Assembly: GCF_002127325.2 (NCBI RefSeq)
Contig: NC_035449.2
Coordinates: 77,153,504-77,217,503 of the forward strand
Length of the DNA: 64,000 nucleotides
Direction: 5' to 3'
DNA from: Helianthus annuus
Lineage: Eukaryota > Streptophyta > Magnoliopsida > Asterales > Asteraceae
Within the stretch, counting starts at the first letter, position 1; each line of letters starts with the position of its first letter. The position numbers were made by a program, and so were the translations under genes. Positions 45,156-57,114 of the stretch are shown one piece after another. A model generated the notes under the pieces. That model did not search any database and was not told where the DNA came from. It was given only the letters and a program-made list of their open reading frames with translations.

Positions 45156-45328
45156 AACACTGAGTGAATTAAACACTAGCCTTTTGTGTTTAGTCTCAGT
45201 GCACGAATTGCACATTCTTCGAGTTCCGAGTCTAGACAAAGAACATAGGACAAACTCTGTTTTGTTTTATTTTTGGGTCTTATTATTATATGTTGTTGTT
45301 GTTATCTAAAACTTGTATGCAGGTCAAC

Positions 45329-46549
45329 ATGCCACCAAGATTTCTTCGCGGTCGAGGCAAAGCACCAGTTGCGGGTCACGATCACGAAGCCGGGCCTTCG
45401 CACCGGCGTACCCCATCCATCACCATGAGCACTAGTCCACAAGAGCCGTGGAGGCTCTATGTTGAACCCGGGAGACGGTCAGTTTCCCTCAGCTCTTCAC
45501 CTTCTTACCAGCACTCCTTTGGGCCCCAATCGGAAAATGAGCCCAACGAACAACCACCCTCTTTCATACCGTTACAGAGATCCAACTCGCACCATTCCTT
45601 TGGTGACCCAACCCCAGTTTTCCAAAGCCGATTCAACCCGGCCAACATTTTTCCAGAACCCGGGGGTTTTAACCCACTCGGACCGGAAGACCACTTCTCT
45701 GGGGAAAATGACATGGACGAGGATACTGATCCAATGGAGCCTACTATAGGAACGCCGAACCACCCCATCGAAATCTCGGATGGGTCATCTTTCCACGGAT
45801 CACCGTACCGTGGTCCGGATAGTTATCAAGAGAGGTTCAAGCAGTGGGACTGGTACTTCATGCCTTCTGAGCACTCGTCCCCGTATCAGCAACAGCAGCA
45901 ACAGCAGCAGCAAGATCCTTCTGAGGATCAACGATTCGTGGCAGTCACTCCGCCACCACCACCACCAGTGGAACAGCAGCCGCCTCCGGAGCCACCGAGG
46001 CGGAGGAGGTCGAACGCACGGATGTCCGTGCGAGGGGGTGTCCGTATTAGCACACCCCAACCATCAAGTGGCAGCCATTACCCGCCACTTCAGGAGGAAG
46101 AAGAAGAACCACAGGTGGGGGTTCCATCAAACCCCATTCCAGATGTCAACTCAGTGCCTGGGGCGCCTCCGTTGGGTTTTGACAACCCAATTCCTGCTTA
46201 TTCTGCGGCATACAACCCGTTTGAAATGCCGGGCCACAACAGCTTTAACTATGCCAACGTGGACCCATATCAGGAGGCTTGGGATTACAACGCTCGACAC
46301 CCTGAAGGGCCCTATGGTGGTCCTTGGACTACCGGGTACCCTCCGTATTTGTTCCAGCAGCCACCACCTCCTCAGCCGTTGTACCAGTCGCCGCAGCCAC
46401 AGCTTATCCCGCCAGAGCGTCAGCAGGAGGTTCTTGATAGGTTGAACCAGGTCGAACAAGAAGTTCGAGAAGACCGCAGAGAGCGGCAAGGCTTCTTCAA
46501 GGGTCTGTCAGACTTGCTAAAGGGGAAGTCCAAGAGGAGGGGTCACTGA
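45329..46549 (+). CDS. Extra ORF1 upstream of gag-pol: Pro/Gln/Ser-rich protein with basic coiled tail
   Basis: An intact frame of 406 codons starting MPPRFLRGRGKAP at 45,329. I chose this ATG because TTGTATGCAG just before GTCAACATG looks like a splice acceptor and the 13 codons upstream are poor; a longer start is at 45,290. In order: an Arg/Gly-rich start, a Ser-rich part (SLSSSPSYQHSFGP), a region with FNPANIFPEPGGFNPLGPED, a Gln run of nine residues (about 45,889-45,915), Pro runs, an RRRR block, a Tyr/Pro/Asn-rich part, and a C-terminal helix ending in GFFKGLSDLLKGKSKRRGH. No enzyme motif. Most Tekay elements have a single gag-pol, so this is additional. I recall similar unnamed predicted proteins from Asteraceae, but no known function. 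It could bind nucleic acid through its basic ends (inference). Confidence 0.75.
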   Translation: MPPRFLRGRGKAPVAGHDHEAGPSHRRTPSITMSTSPQEPWRLYVEPGRRSVSLSSSPSYQHSFGPQSENEPNEQPPSFIPLQRSNSHHSFGDPTPVFQSRFNPANIFPEPGGFNPLGPEDHFSGENDMDEDTDPMEPTIGTPNHPIEISDGSSFHGSPYRGPDSYQERFKQWDWYFMPSEHSSPYQQQQQQQQQDPSEDQRFVAVTPPPPPPVEQQPPPEPPRRRRSNARMSVRGGVRISTPQPSSGSHYPPLQEEEEEPQVGVPSNPIPDVNSVPGAPPLGFDNPIPAYSAAYNPFEMPGHNSFNYANVDPYQEAWDYNARHPEGPYGGPWTTGYPPYLFQQPPPPQPLYQSPQPQLIPPERQQEVLDRLNQVEQEVREDRRERQGFFKGLSDLLKGKSKRRGH

Positions 46550-46577
46550 AGACCTTGTTGTTCGTTGCTTAGTTGTA

Positions 46578-46745
46578 ATCAGTCCCTGCGTGGACTTGTT
46601 GTTTCTGTATTCAGCTCCTGCGCGAGCTTGTCTTTTTATTTTGCCCCTGCGTGGGCATGTCTTTCAGTTAACCCCTGCGTGGGTTTGTTGTTTGTTAGAG
46701 TGTTTATTTGTTTGTTATGTTTCGCCCCTGTGTGGGCATGTTATT
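46578..46745 (+). repeat. Five CCCCTGCGTGGGCWTGT units between ORF1 and gag-pol
   Basis: TCCCTGCGTGGACTTGT, TCCTGCGCGAGCTTGT, CCCTGCGTGGGCATGT, CCCTGCGTGGGTTTGT and CCCTGTGTGGGCATGT, 25-50 bp apart. Each can form a small hairpin. The rest of 46,746-47,592 is AT-rich leader with no gene seen. Confidence 0.85.
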
Positions 46746-47592
46746 TGTAGAAGTCCCGTTTAGGGCAAGTATTATACTGTTGAATCTTTATTTAGTGAAA
46801 TGTTGCATTTAAAATTTTCATGCTTGTTGTTATAAATAAGTATATGAATAAACTTAAAATAAAAAGGTAAAATGAGAATAACATTTCCTAAATTAAAGAA
46901 GACCTACCATTAATATATGATGGCAAAATCTAAAAAGGGACAAGACCTAGCCACATGTCATTTTAAGACAAGGCCAAGATGGTATCTCCATAATTAGATT
47001 CAGGTCCATAATTAACGTCTCAACTTAGGATTGATCTGCGTTATAAAGAGAATCTAAGGGGTAAATCCTAGCCACGTGTCGTCGCAGACATGGCCAAGAT
47101 GGAGAACCTGTCTAGAAGATTCCAAATTCTGTTAACATCTGTAAGTATGTTAACATATTGGGCAAATTGTGACACAGTAAAAGTCACATAAGCCATCATT
47201 GAAAATTGGGTTAATTTAAAATTCCCTGTAAGTAAATGTCCATTCCTTGAGAATGAAGTGCCTACGGGTAATAATTAGTGTCCTAGGGACTAAGAGACAG
47301 TTTGAGTCTGCAACTCATTGTCTAGAATAGGGTAATGAACTGTGATTCAGACCCTAATACCTTGATTCTGTAAGAATCCGGGTTATAAACTAACACTGTC
47401 CTTGTGACTAAGTTATATGTTAATTCTTAACTATAATATAGGATTACAATACAGATCCTGAATTAATATTTGATTAATAAATTAACCTGCAATGGCTATT
47501 TAAAACCATGGTTAATAAGATACGTAAAATACTGTATTATCTGTTAAATAAAACCTTGCCCATTATTGTTTATATGTAGCAATTGAAGCTAC

Positions 47593-50500
47593 ATGGCGGG
47601 GTCGGATGAAGTGAATAGTCGTCCGGTGGAAAACCACGATAACGCAAAGATACAGTTAACTGGTGCGGAGTTGAAAGCACTGGTAGATGATGCGGTTACT
47701 AAGGCATTAGAAAGACAGTACAGTGAGTACAGCGGGACCCACAGTAGAACCCTGTCTACACCGCATCTCATTCGGAGGCTCACAGCAAGCCACCTTCTGT
47801 CCAACCCAAGTCTAAAAAGGAGGAATCTAAGAAGGAGGATGATAGACATTCTTCGAATGAGAATGATAATCAGTCCAAGAAGATTGTGCTTTATGATGCC
47901 CCACGTGCCAAGGGTTGCACGTATAAATACTTTGTGTCTTGTAAACCCCGGGACTTCACTGGGGAGAAGGGGGCAGTAGACTATATGACTTGGCTTGATG
48001 AGATGGAGACAGTAGTGGATATAAGTGGCTGTGCTGAAAGAGATATTGTGAAGTTTGTGACACAATCCTTCAAAGGTGATGCACTTCAATGGTGGAAGTC
48101 GCTGATTCAAGCCACCGGGAAGATACCTCTTTACAACATGTCTTGGGAACAATTTGTTGCCCTAATCAAAGAGAATTACTGTCCCCAACACGAGGTGGAA
48201 ATGATAGAATCTGATTTTCTGTCCTTAGTCATGAAGAACCTGGACTGCCAGGCGTACCTCACAACCTTCAACACCTTGTCAAGGCTAGTTCCCTATCTTG
48301 TAACACCTGAACCGAAGAGGATAGCCCGTTTCATTGGGGGTCTGGCCCCAGAAATTAAAGCGAGCGTCAAGGCCTCTCGGCCCACTACGTTTCGATCCGT
48401 AGCTGATATATCTCTGTCCCTTACGCAAGACGCAGTTAGACAGAGATCCCTGAGAGCTACAGATGCCGAAAAACGAAAACGCGAAGATGATAGTTCGCGA
48501 CGCTCAGATAAAAACCGAAAGGGCAATGACGACCACAAGAAAGGGTCGGGATCCAAGAAGGGAGATCATCAGTCGGGTGAGAAGCCTAGGTGCAAAGTTT
48601 GTAAAAAGCACCATTTCGGGAAATGCAGGCAGGAGTCTAGATCCCAATCTCAGCAGAAACTATGTGGGATTTGCAGGTCCCCGGATCATAAGGCATTAGA
48701 TTGCAAGAAACTTAAGGATGCCACCTGCTACAATTGTAATGAGAAGGGACATATTAGACCCAACTGCCCAAAGCTTGCCAAGAAAACAGAAGAGGGAAAG
48801 AAGACTAATGCAAGGGTCTTCCGCATGGATGCAAAGGAAGCTATTCAGGATGATAATGTCATAACAGGTACTTTTCTCATTAATGATGTCTATGCAAGGG
48901 TATTGTTTGACTCTGGGGCGGATAGATCGTTTGTAGATAATAAGTTCTGTGAACTGTTGAAATTACCTGTTAAAGTTTTAAGTATGAAATATGAAGTGGA
49001 ATTAGCTGATGGAACAATAGAAACAGTTTCAACTGTGTTAGATGGATGTGTCCTATCCATTAGGAACCACTCTTTTCCTTTGTCCTTGTTACCCTTTAAG
49101 CTAGCAGGCTTTGATGTAGTAATAGGAATGGATTGGTTATCGCGTAACCAAGCCCAGATAGTGTGCAACAAGAAGCAGGTAGTAATCAAGACCCCATCTG
49201 GTGAGCCGCTCACTATTCAGGGAGATACTCAACACGGAATACCAGAGCATATGGCCATGCTTAAGGCATCAGGATGCACAAGTAAGGGTTGCGTCATCTA
49301 TATGGCACAAGTAACCATTGACGAGAAGAAGCCCAGGATCGAAGACATACCAGTCATTTCTGACTATCCCGAGGTTTTTCCAGAGGAACTACCTGGTTTG
49401 CCGCCAGACAGGCAGGTGGAATTCAAGATTGACATCATCCCCGGAGCTGCACCAGTAGCCAGAGCACCATATAGATTAGCACCAACAGAGATGAAGGAAT
49501 TAAGGACACAGCTAGATGACTTACTAGCTAAAGGTTTTATTAGACCTAGTTCATCTCCATGGGGAGCGCCAATCCTGTTTGTTAAAAAGAAGGATGGATC
49601 AATGCGTCTATGCATTGATTACCGTGAGCTAAACAAGGTTACTATCAAGAACAGATATCCTTTGCCTAGAATCGATGATCTATTCGACCAGCTACAGGGA
49701 GCGAGTTACTTTTCTAAGATAGATCTCAGGTCAGGCTATCATCAATTGAAAGTTAAGGAGGAGGATGTACATAAGACCGCGTTTAGGACTCGTTATGGTC
49801 ACTACGAGTTCCTAGTGATGCCTTTTGGGCTCACTAACGCACCTGCCGCATTCATGGATCTCATGAATCGCGTATGCAAGCCTTATCTGGATAAATTTAT
49901 CATCGTCTTCATTGACGACATCCTCATCTACTCAAAGAACCAAGCTGACCATGAGAGGCATCTTCGGTGCATTCTTAAGCTGCTCCATCAAGAGAAGCTC
50001 TATGCCAAGTTTTCAAAGTGTGAATTTCGGCTTCGCGAAGTCCAGTTCCTTGGACACGTTGTGAGTGAGCGTGGAATTCAAGTGGATCCCGCAAAGATAG
50101 AAGCTATCATGAACTGGCAGGAGCCAAAGACACCTTCAGAGATTCGTAGCTTCCTAGGTTTGGCTGGATACTATAGGCGTTTTATTGAAAACTTCTCCAG
50201 AATTGCTGCACCCTTGACGTCGTTAACACGTAAGAACATTAAGTTTAATTGGGGGCCTAAGCAGCAAGAATCTTTTGATATCTTGAAGCAGAAGTTAAGT
50301 AACGCACCAGTGCTGACTCTACCTGAAGGCATTGAAGAATTTGTGGTGTATTGCGATGCATCACACACCGGAATGGGTTGTGTGTTAATGCAAAAGGGCA
50401 AGGTCATAGCCTACGCTTCACGTCAACTAAAGGTACACGAGAAGAATTACACCACCCATGACTTGGAGTTGGGTGCCTTTGTATTTGCACTAAAGCTTTG

Positions 50501-52168
50501 GAGGCATTATTTATATGGGACGAAGTGTGTAATCTATTCCGACCATAAGAGCCTTCAACACCTGTTCAATCAGAAGGATTTGAACATGAGGCAGCGACGA
50601 TGGATGGAAACCTTGAACGATTATGATTGTGAAATAAGGTACCATCCAGGCAAGGCCAATGTAGTCGCAGATGCTTTAAGCAGGAAGGAAAGAGTGAAGC
50701 CGATAAGGATCAATGCCAAGAGCATTGAAATTAAGAGTAGTTTGAATGAAAGGTTGTTAGCTGCACAAAAGGAAGCTGTGTTGGAAGCTAACTATCCTGA
50801 GGAGAAATTAGGAGTAACTGAAGAACAGTTGTCCTACGACAAAGACGGAATGTTGAGATTAAATGGACGAATATGGGTTCCTGTATATGGAGGACTTCGT
50901 GATGTTATCCTCAAGGAAGCCCACAGTTCCAAGTATTCCGTCCATCCTGGGGCTGATAAGATGTACCAGGATTTAAAGGCGAATTATTGGTGGATAGGCT
51001 TGAAAAAGTCTATAGCTGCTTATGTAGCTAAATGCTTGACGTGTGCTAAAGTCAAAGCTGAACATCAGAAGCCGTCAGGTTTACTGCAACAGCCTGAAAT
51101 TCCCACTTGGAAATGGGAAATGGTGACGATGGACTTCATCACCAAATTGCCTAAGACGCCGAAGGGAAATGATACTATATGGGTCATAGTTGATAGACTG
51201 ACTAAGTCAGCACATTTCCTGCCCATTAGAGAGACCTTCAGCTCTGACATGCTAGCCCAATTGTACGTAGATAAGATTATGGCCTTGCATGGCGTACCAG
51301 TATCTATTATCTTAGATCGGGATACTAGATACACATCTCATTTCTGGAAGAGTTTCCAACAGTCGCTGGGCACTCAATTGAATTTCAGTACGGCTTACCA
51401 TCCTCAGACGGATGGGCAGAGTGAGCGTACTATTCAGACACTGGAAGACATGCTGCGTGCATGTGTAATTGATCTAGGAGGTAGTTGGGACAGGCATTTG
51501 CCGTTGGTTGAGTTCTCCTACAATAATAGGTACCATACTAGCATTAAGGCTGCGCCTTTTGAGGCACTATATGGTAGAAAGTGCAGAACGCCCATTTGCT
51601 GGGTAGAAGTGGGAGATACGCAATTATCAGGTCCTGAATTAGTCTTCGAGACAACGGACAAGATTGTCCAAATTCGCGACCGCCTGAAAGCTGCTCGAGA
51701 TAGGCAGAAGAGCTATGCGGATGAAAGGCGAAAGCCTCTCAAGTTTGAGGTTGGCGATAAAGTTTTGCTCAAAGTATCACCTTGGAAAGGGGTGATACGA
51801 TTTGGCAAGAAAGGTAAGTTAAGCCCAAGGTATATAGGACCATTCGAGATCATCGAATGTGTAGGATCAGTGGCTTACAAGTTAAACCTACCTGAGGAGC
51901 TCGATGGTATTCATAATGTATTTCACGTCTGCAATCTGAAAAATGTCTAGCTGACGAGTCGCTAGTCATACCACACACAGATGTGCATATAGACGAGCGC
52001 TTAAAATTTGTGGAAAAACCTGTGTCGATTGAGGATCGACAGGTAAAGAAGCTCCGGAGAAAGCTTGTGCCTATTGTTAAGGTGAAATGGGATGCTCGTA
52101 GAGGTCCTGAATATACATGGGAGTTAGAGTCCAAAATGCAGGAAAAATACCCTCATTTGTTTCCTTAA
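47593..52168 (+). CDS. Chromovirus gag-pol polyprotein (two frameshifts)
   Basis: Starts [15 protein letters not shown] at 47,593. One frame change near 47,750-47,775 separates the first 55 or so codons from the main open frame, which is uninterrupted from 47,886 to 51,950. Numbering from 47,886: gag core (about 10-180); three zinc knuckles including [14 protein letters not shown] and [14 protein letters not shown] (about 260-294); protease with [12 protein letters not shown] (active Asp about 342); reverse transcriptase with FIDDILIYS (about 675-683); RNase H with [10 protein letters not shown] (Asp about 824); integrase with a CLTC zinc segment and the acidic triad in [13 protein letters not shown] and [10 protein letters not shown] one-base loss in an A run near 51,940 takes the C-terminal chromodomain (51,983-52,168; [19 protein letters not shown]) out of frame. 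The chromodomain steers insertion towards marked chromatin. Otherwise it is nearly intact, in keeping with its youth. Confidence 0.92.
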
Positions 52169-52191
52169 ATCTCGAGGTCGAGATTTCTTTT

Positions 52192-52204
52192 AAGGGGGTG
52201 AGGA
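52192..52204 (+). other. Polypurine tract of the chromovirus
   Basis: AAGGGGGTGAGGA, directly before the 3' LTR. Confidence 0.85.
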
Positions 52205-55200
52205 TGTAACACCTCAGAAATTCCTGTCAAATAAAATAAAGACACGTGTCATGAGAGACAAACGTGTCAGGAAAACCGGATTAAATATAAAGATGTATGG
52301 TAGGATTTTAAATGCAAGGGCGTCATGTTATTTCAAAATACCTCTGAACGACCCAAGGGCGACATGTTATTAAAATACCTCTGAGCGACCCAAATTTATA
52401 AATCCCGAGATCCTTAAATCATTTGACAAACATCTTATATATATATATTAGCCGGTCATTTCTAAAGTTCCATCTTTTATATGGAATTTGGATTATTGGG
52501 AGTGTTGCTACTAAAATGTTGAATAAAATTCTTGTGTAAAAGAAATTAATAATAACATGACCAACTCTTGTGAGAAGTCCAAGATTTAAATCTTTGGAAA
52601 TATCCATCACTTTAAGAGATTACAAGATGCCAAGGTTGTAGAACTATGTAAGGGACATACAAGCATGCAATGGCTGAGCCACTAGGTCCCACAACTGAGA
52701 AAGTTAGCAGGTAATTCGGAATCCACGAGATTGCATGGTCAAGACTTGAAGTTTTTGAAATTTTTGTTTCCTGACTACCGGTTACGGACCGCAAGGCCCT
52801 AGTCTTACGGTCCGTAAGGAGGGTACCTGGGCGATTTCAGCAAGGGTCGGTTACGGACCGTAACTGTTTCAGCATACGGTCCGCAAGAGGAGCTTACGGA
52901 CCGCAAGGCCTTAAGCTTACGGTCCGTAAGGCAGTCGCTGGCAGCAGAAAATGGACAGCTGCCTGTTCAGCCTGTTACACCGACTTAAATGAATGGTTTT
53001 CGAAACCAGGGTCTTGCTAGGCAGTATTTAGCCACATAGGGGCACCTGGAACCATCTCACATCAATTGTAGAGTTGCTTGTCATGATCTTGGACCATTTG
53101 GACCACTATATAAGAAGCTAAGTTGTGACCACTTAGACTTGCTCATTTTGCATTCTTGTTCAAGGCATTACTAAAGCTCCTGGTGTACAACAAGTCCTTC
53201 TTAGGCCCCATAAGCATTCTTAGGACTCTTGTAAGTGTCCTTAATCCTCTCTAATTATTTTTAGCTTAGTTATTTAGCTAAAAGTCAAACCATCGTAATT
53301 AAGGTTTGACTTTGGGATTAGTCTATAATTACTCACTAATATCCCGAATTAAAAATACCTATAAGTAGGTAATTATGTGGGTAACAAACCCTTAAAAGGG
53401 TATTTCCAGATTCCCACTCTAACTATGCTAATTGTCGAGTCAAAGCTTATTATAAAAAGTCAACAGAAAGGTTATTTGCGAATTAATGCATAATTAGCAA
53501 TGTAGGTTACATGCAATCAGTTTGATCATTAAAATAACTTGGTAATTAATGTAAGAACATGTTCCAACATGTTCAACTCGACAATTTTCAGTTTAGGCTC
53601 GGTTTGGAACCGAAAGTCGCAAAGTTTGACTTCTGCTTTGACTTTCAGTTCTGACCCGTTTAAGCCAAGATTAGGATTGCCTTAGAACTTCTTTTGAACC
53701 TATTTACATGTTAGTATAACTCTCTGAGATTATACAACTTGGTTCATCGGATATCCTATTCACATGCATGTTTCCGTTAATCGCTTATATGTTGACCATT
53801 ATGCCCATTTGACCTTAAAACGTGATTTTTGAAAATATAAAAGGGTAGGCACCTTAGCTACTGATTTATAAACTTGTACCCAAAATTTGAAGTCAGTTTG
53901 AGGTCTAGATTAAGAGTTATGCTCAATAGCGTAATTAAGAGCTTCTTTGATAATTAAATGGCGTAAATTATGTATAGCCTATCAAAACCCAAATTTTTAT
54001 ACCAAACTTTTTACCCACTGTTATAAAATAATATTTTGGGATTTTTGGTGATTTTTATTTATTTTTAGGCTGAGCATAACTTAGTATTCTAAGATTAATT
54101 CGGTTTATGCCGGTTTTGCCCTTTTTTAGCCATAAAATGAGTTTTACAAATCCTTTTGACCTCAAACCAATTTCTACTGATTTGTTATGATAAATAAATT
54201 ATTTTGAGCCTTCTGGAATATTAAAAATATCAGCTTTTTTACCGAAAACCCGGAAATGGCTCCAAATCGCCTTTTAGGCATTTTTAGCGCATAAGTATGC
54301 ACTAGAACCTTATTAAGCTTAAGGGTTTGAACCTACTGATGTAATTAGTCAATTTTTTTATATTTTAAACAGTAGGCAAATGTTTTGAACTCAGAACTCC
54401 AGAATTGACCTTTTAGGCACATGTGAAATTACCAAAATGCCCCTACGGTGCATAGTAAGGTTAAAGATAATAAATTTCACATAAATTTGATACCCTACTG
54501 TTATAACTTAGTAAATTAAGTATATTTACTAATATATTCAGACCTGTAACTCAGGTTATCATTTTAACCCTTTTTCACCTTATAAAATGACCAAAACGCC
54601 CTTATGAGGCATAGTTTTGGTTTAAAATCATTTGGGGCATAATGGAAGGTATCATTCTGATATCACAACATATTTTAAGCATATTGACTTCAGAAACTTG
54701 TATTTGACTCTTATGGTTACTCGTTACGCATTATACACGTTCGGGTCGGCTTATGTGACTAGTTTGGCCATATTAGCCGAAACGGGTCAAACCATATATT
54801 TTTGGTCTCAAAATCCAGAATGTGATTATGTTACCCATATAAAACAAGTGTGCAAGCTTGTTGGGACAAAACCACATTCTAAAACGGTCTTCGCCTTATT
54901 GTGCGTTTAAAACCGTAATCTTTATATAAAACTAACCGGTCTAAGCTTAAGACCCGTTAGGATTCTAATAGGTTATTAAAACCTTAATTTCCAGATCTAG
55001 GAGCCCAGTAAAAGCTACGTGCACTCGTTATATTTGGTTTATACTTTGCTCAGGTAAATACGTTTAACTTATTTTCCCTATACGGGCTTGGGGTACGGTA
55101 TATAAAATACCGCTTGGTCGGGGAATTGACCTTAACCGGTCTTGGTTATGCGCAGTCAAATTAACCCGTTTGAAAATGCTGTTTTGTTTGTTTAACGCCT

Positions 55201-55860
55201 TTGGGGGCTTAATGACCATGTCCCGGATATCCTTGGCATCATTCAAAGAATGGCCACGACCTTAGCACTCGGGTGTAGGCATACACCCGTAGTGTTGTAC
55301 AACATGTATAATCGTCGGTACGAGAGAAGTCTCGCGGCGAAATTATATTAAGTGGTGTGTCTATTAATCTTTAACCCGGCATGACCCGGGCTACCGAACG
55401 CAGAACGAACATGTAATTCTTTTACAAGATTATTAAGCAAATAATTATCCCAAGTTATAAAAAGTTTTATGCCACGAGCATTTAAATCAATTTTAAACAT
55501 TTTCAAAATGAGTTAGTTAAATTGTATTTACCAGTGTAAACTGAAGTATTTTCCAAAAAGACTAAGTGCAGGTACTACGCGTAATAGGCTGGTCACTCCT
55601 TAAGCATCCATAGAAGTCTCGCAAGCTTAGGATGCATGATGTCTGTTGAAATGAAGTTTCCTGTTTATTTGATTCTGCCTGTGGATTCTATTTCGACATT
55701 TTGTGATACTCGAATATTACAATAATTTAAGTTGAAATGAATCTATCTTTGCTTCCGCTGTGCATTATAATTTGTGTTGTTTGACTATGATGATATCAAC
55801 TACGTCACGTTAATCCCCCATCGGGCCCACCGGTGACACGTGGAAATTAGGGGTGTGACA
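52205..55860 (+). repeat. 3' LTR of the chromovirus (full length)
   Basis: 3,656 bp, longer than the 5' LTR by exactly 726 bp. The extra block lies between two copies of CACCTTA (53,850-53,856 and 54,576-54,582). It contains a phrase (CAAAATGCCCCTACGG...GCATAG) resembling one just after it (CAAAACGCCCTTATGAGGCATAG), so it looks like native LTR. Confidence 0.93.
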
Positions 55861-55865
55861 CAAGG

Positions 55866-57114
55866 TCATTCCTCTTAAAGACATCCCAACAGAGGTTCAA
55901 AACTCTGTTGCAAAGGAAGTTGAAAAGAGGAAGAAAAGAGAAAAGGTTAAAAATCTGTTTTTGACTTTTGTGAAAAGAGAAACGATTCCACAAAGGATTG
56001 TTTTCATTTAAAAGCTTTTGACATTAACAAAACAAGCATAATTGAGTCTGCACCAAGTTGCACCATCTGTGGAAAAACCAATCATATCACTCAAGAGTAT
56101 GTGTACCTCAAAACTTTGAGGTTAAAAGAAAAGAGTACACTTCAAAAACACTTGAGAGTTCATCAAAAATCATCCATCAAGAAACAACAACCATTTGTGT
56201 CTGTCCAAACATCTGTTACAAAATAGTTGAACAAAACATCTGCTCCCAGAGATGTGTAAGTGACAAATGCACCACCTTTAAACCAATTCCAAAGAAAAAA
56301 GGTCAACCTCCATACCAAAGGGTCCCACATGTTTATGAGGTTTACAAAAAGCCTTCTAAACCAAAAGTGAACAGGCATCCTTTTGGATTTCAACATCTAA
56401 CAGGAAATGGTCTACAACAGTGGCTAGAGAAAAATATTTCAGAAACTGTTCAAAACCCTGAACTAACCACTGTCCATGTTCCTGGACTTGAGGCTGATAC
56501 TATTGTGACCCCATCCAAAGCCTTATTGGCTTTGGAGACCCCCCCTGAACTAATTGTTTACTTGATGTGTATGGAGCTTCTGCATGCTTAGATAGTTTAT
56601 GGTATGTAGATAGTGGAGGCTCCAGGCACATGACTAGATGTAGAGCCCTACTCAAAGACTTCAAAAACCATGGAAGGGGTGATATATCATTTGGTAACAA
56701 TTCTAAGGGAAAGGTGTTGGGGTCTGGAACAGTTCAGAATGGGAATCTCAAGTTTGAGAATGTCAATCTTATTGATAATCTAAAGTTTAACCTCCTTAGT
56801 GTCTTACAAATGAGTGACAAAGGCGATGGGTCATTCTTCACTAAGGATAATGGCAAGATTATTGGACTAGAAATGGTAAAAAAAGATTGAAGTTGTCATA
56901 GTCGAGGGTAAAACACAGCTTATTGCTCAAAGGAGTGGCAATGTGTATGTAGTTGATATGTCAAAGGTTAAACCAATGACTGACGCTTGTCTGTTCTCAG
57001 TTGCCTGTACCAAAGAGACAGAATTATGGCACAGAAGACTTGGGCACACAAATCTCAAGACTATCACTACACTCTCAAAACAAGGCCTTGTAAGAGGTCT
57101 TCCACAAAAATCGT
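55866..57114 (+). pseudogene. Copia gag-pol, second part: protease and pre-integrase
   Basis: Continues the copia frame after the CAAGG duplication. First a Lys-rich linker with stops (to about 56,350), then the protease: LWYVDSGGSRHMTR near 56,590-56,640 with the active DSG, followed by NNSKGKVLGSGTVQNGNLKF (56,567-56,890). After a stop, LWHRRLGHTNLKTITT (about 57,024-57,070) is the pre-integrase zinc region. Copia protease cuts the polyprotein; the pre-integrase segment belongs to the integrase N-terminus. The frame ends at the boundary of the gag-only copy B. Confidence 0.85.

Larger units (their letters stand above)
42210..55860 (+). mobile_element. Young Tekay-type chromovirus (Ty3/gypsy) with an extra upstream ORF
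   Basis: Perfect CAAGG duplication at 42,205-42,209 and 55,861-55,865. LTRs are at 42,210-45,139 and 52,205-55,860, both TGTAACACCTC...GGTGTGACA. Primer site, extra ORF1, gag-pol with C-terminal chromodomain and polypurine tract are in order. About 30 substitutions by eye between the LTRs over about 2.9 kb, near 1%, so insertion is recent. The 5' LTR has lost 726 bp. The group II type chromodomain and LTR style point to the Tekay/Del branch (inference). Confidence 0.92.
38992..57114 (+). mobile_element. Ty1/copia element, 5' half, split by the chromovirus
   Basis: Has a 5' LTR, an initiator-Met primer site, gag, a protease motif and a pre-integrase domain in order, interrupted at 42,209/55,861 by the chromovirus, whose CAAGG duplication lies within the copia sequence. 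At 57,114 the copia reading frame (LWHRRLGHTNLKTITT...) stops at the edge of a gag-only element. Integrase core, reverse transcriptase, RNase H and 3' LTR are absent from the window. Confidence 0.85.

Noticed and set aside
45459..46489. Alternative-frame ORFs of 86-221 codons over ORF1 and its reverse strand
   Set aside because: They are frame shadows of the GC-rich ORF1; none has an organised composition or a supported start.
53857..54582. The 726-bp block as an insertion in the 3' LTR with a 7-bp target duplication
   Set aside because: The block has the composition and phrases of the LTR itself and no terminal inverted repeats, so a deletion in the 5' LTR is the better reading.
43911..54910. 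Matching 92-codon ORFs at 43,911-44,189 and 54,632-54,910
   Set aside because: They are the same stretch of the two LTRs of one element, so similarity comes from LTR duplication. No protein motif, and the position is within U3/R/U5 DNA.
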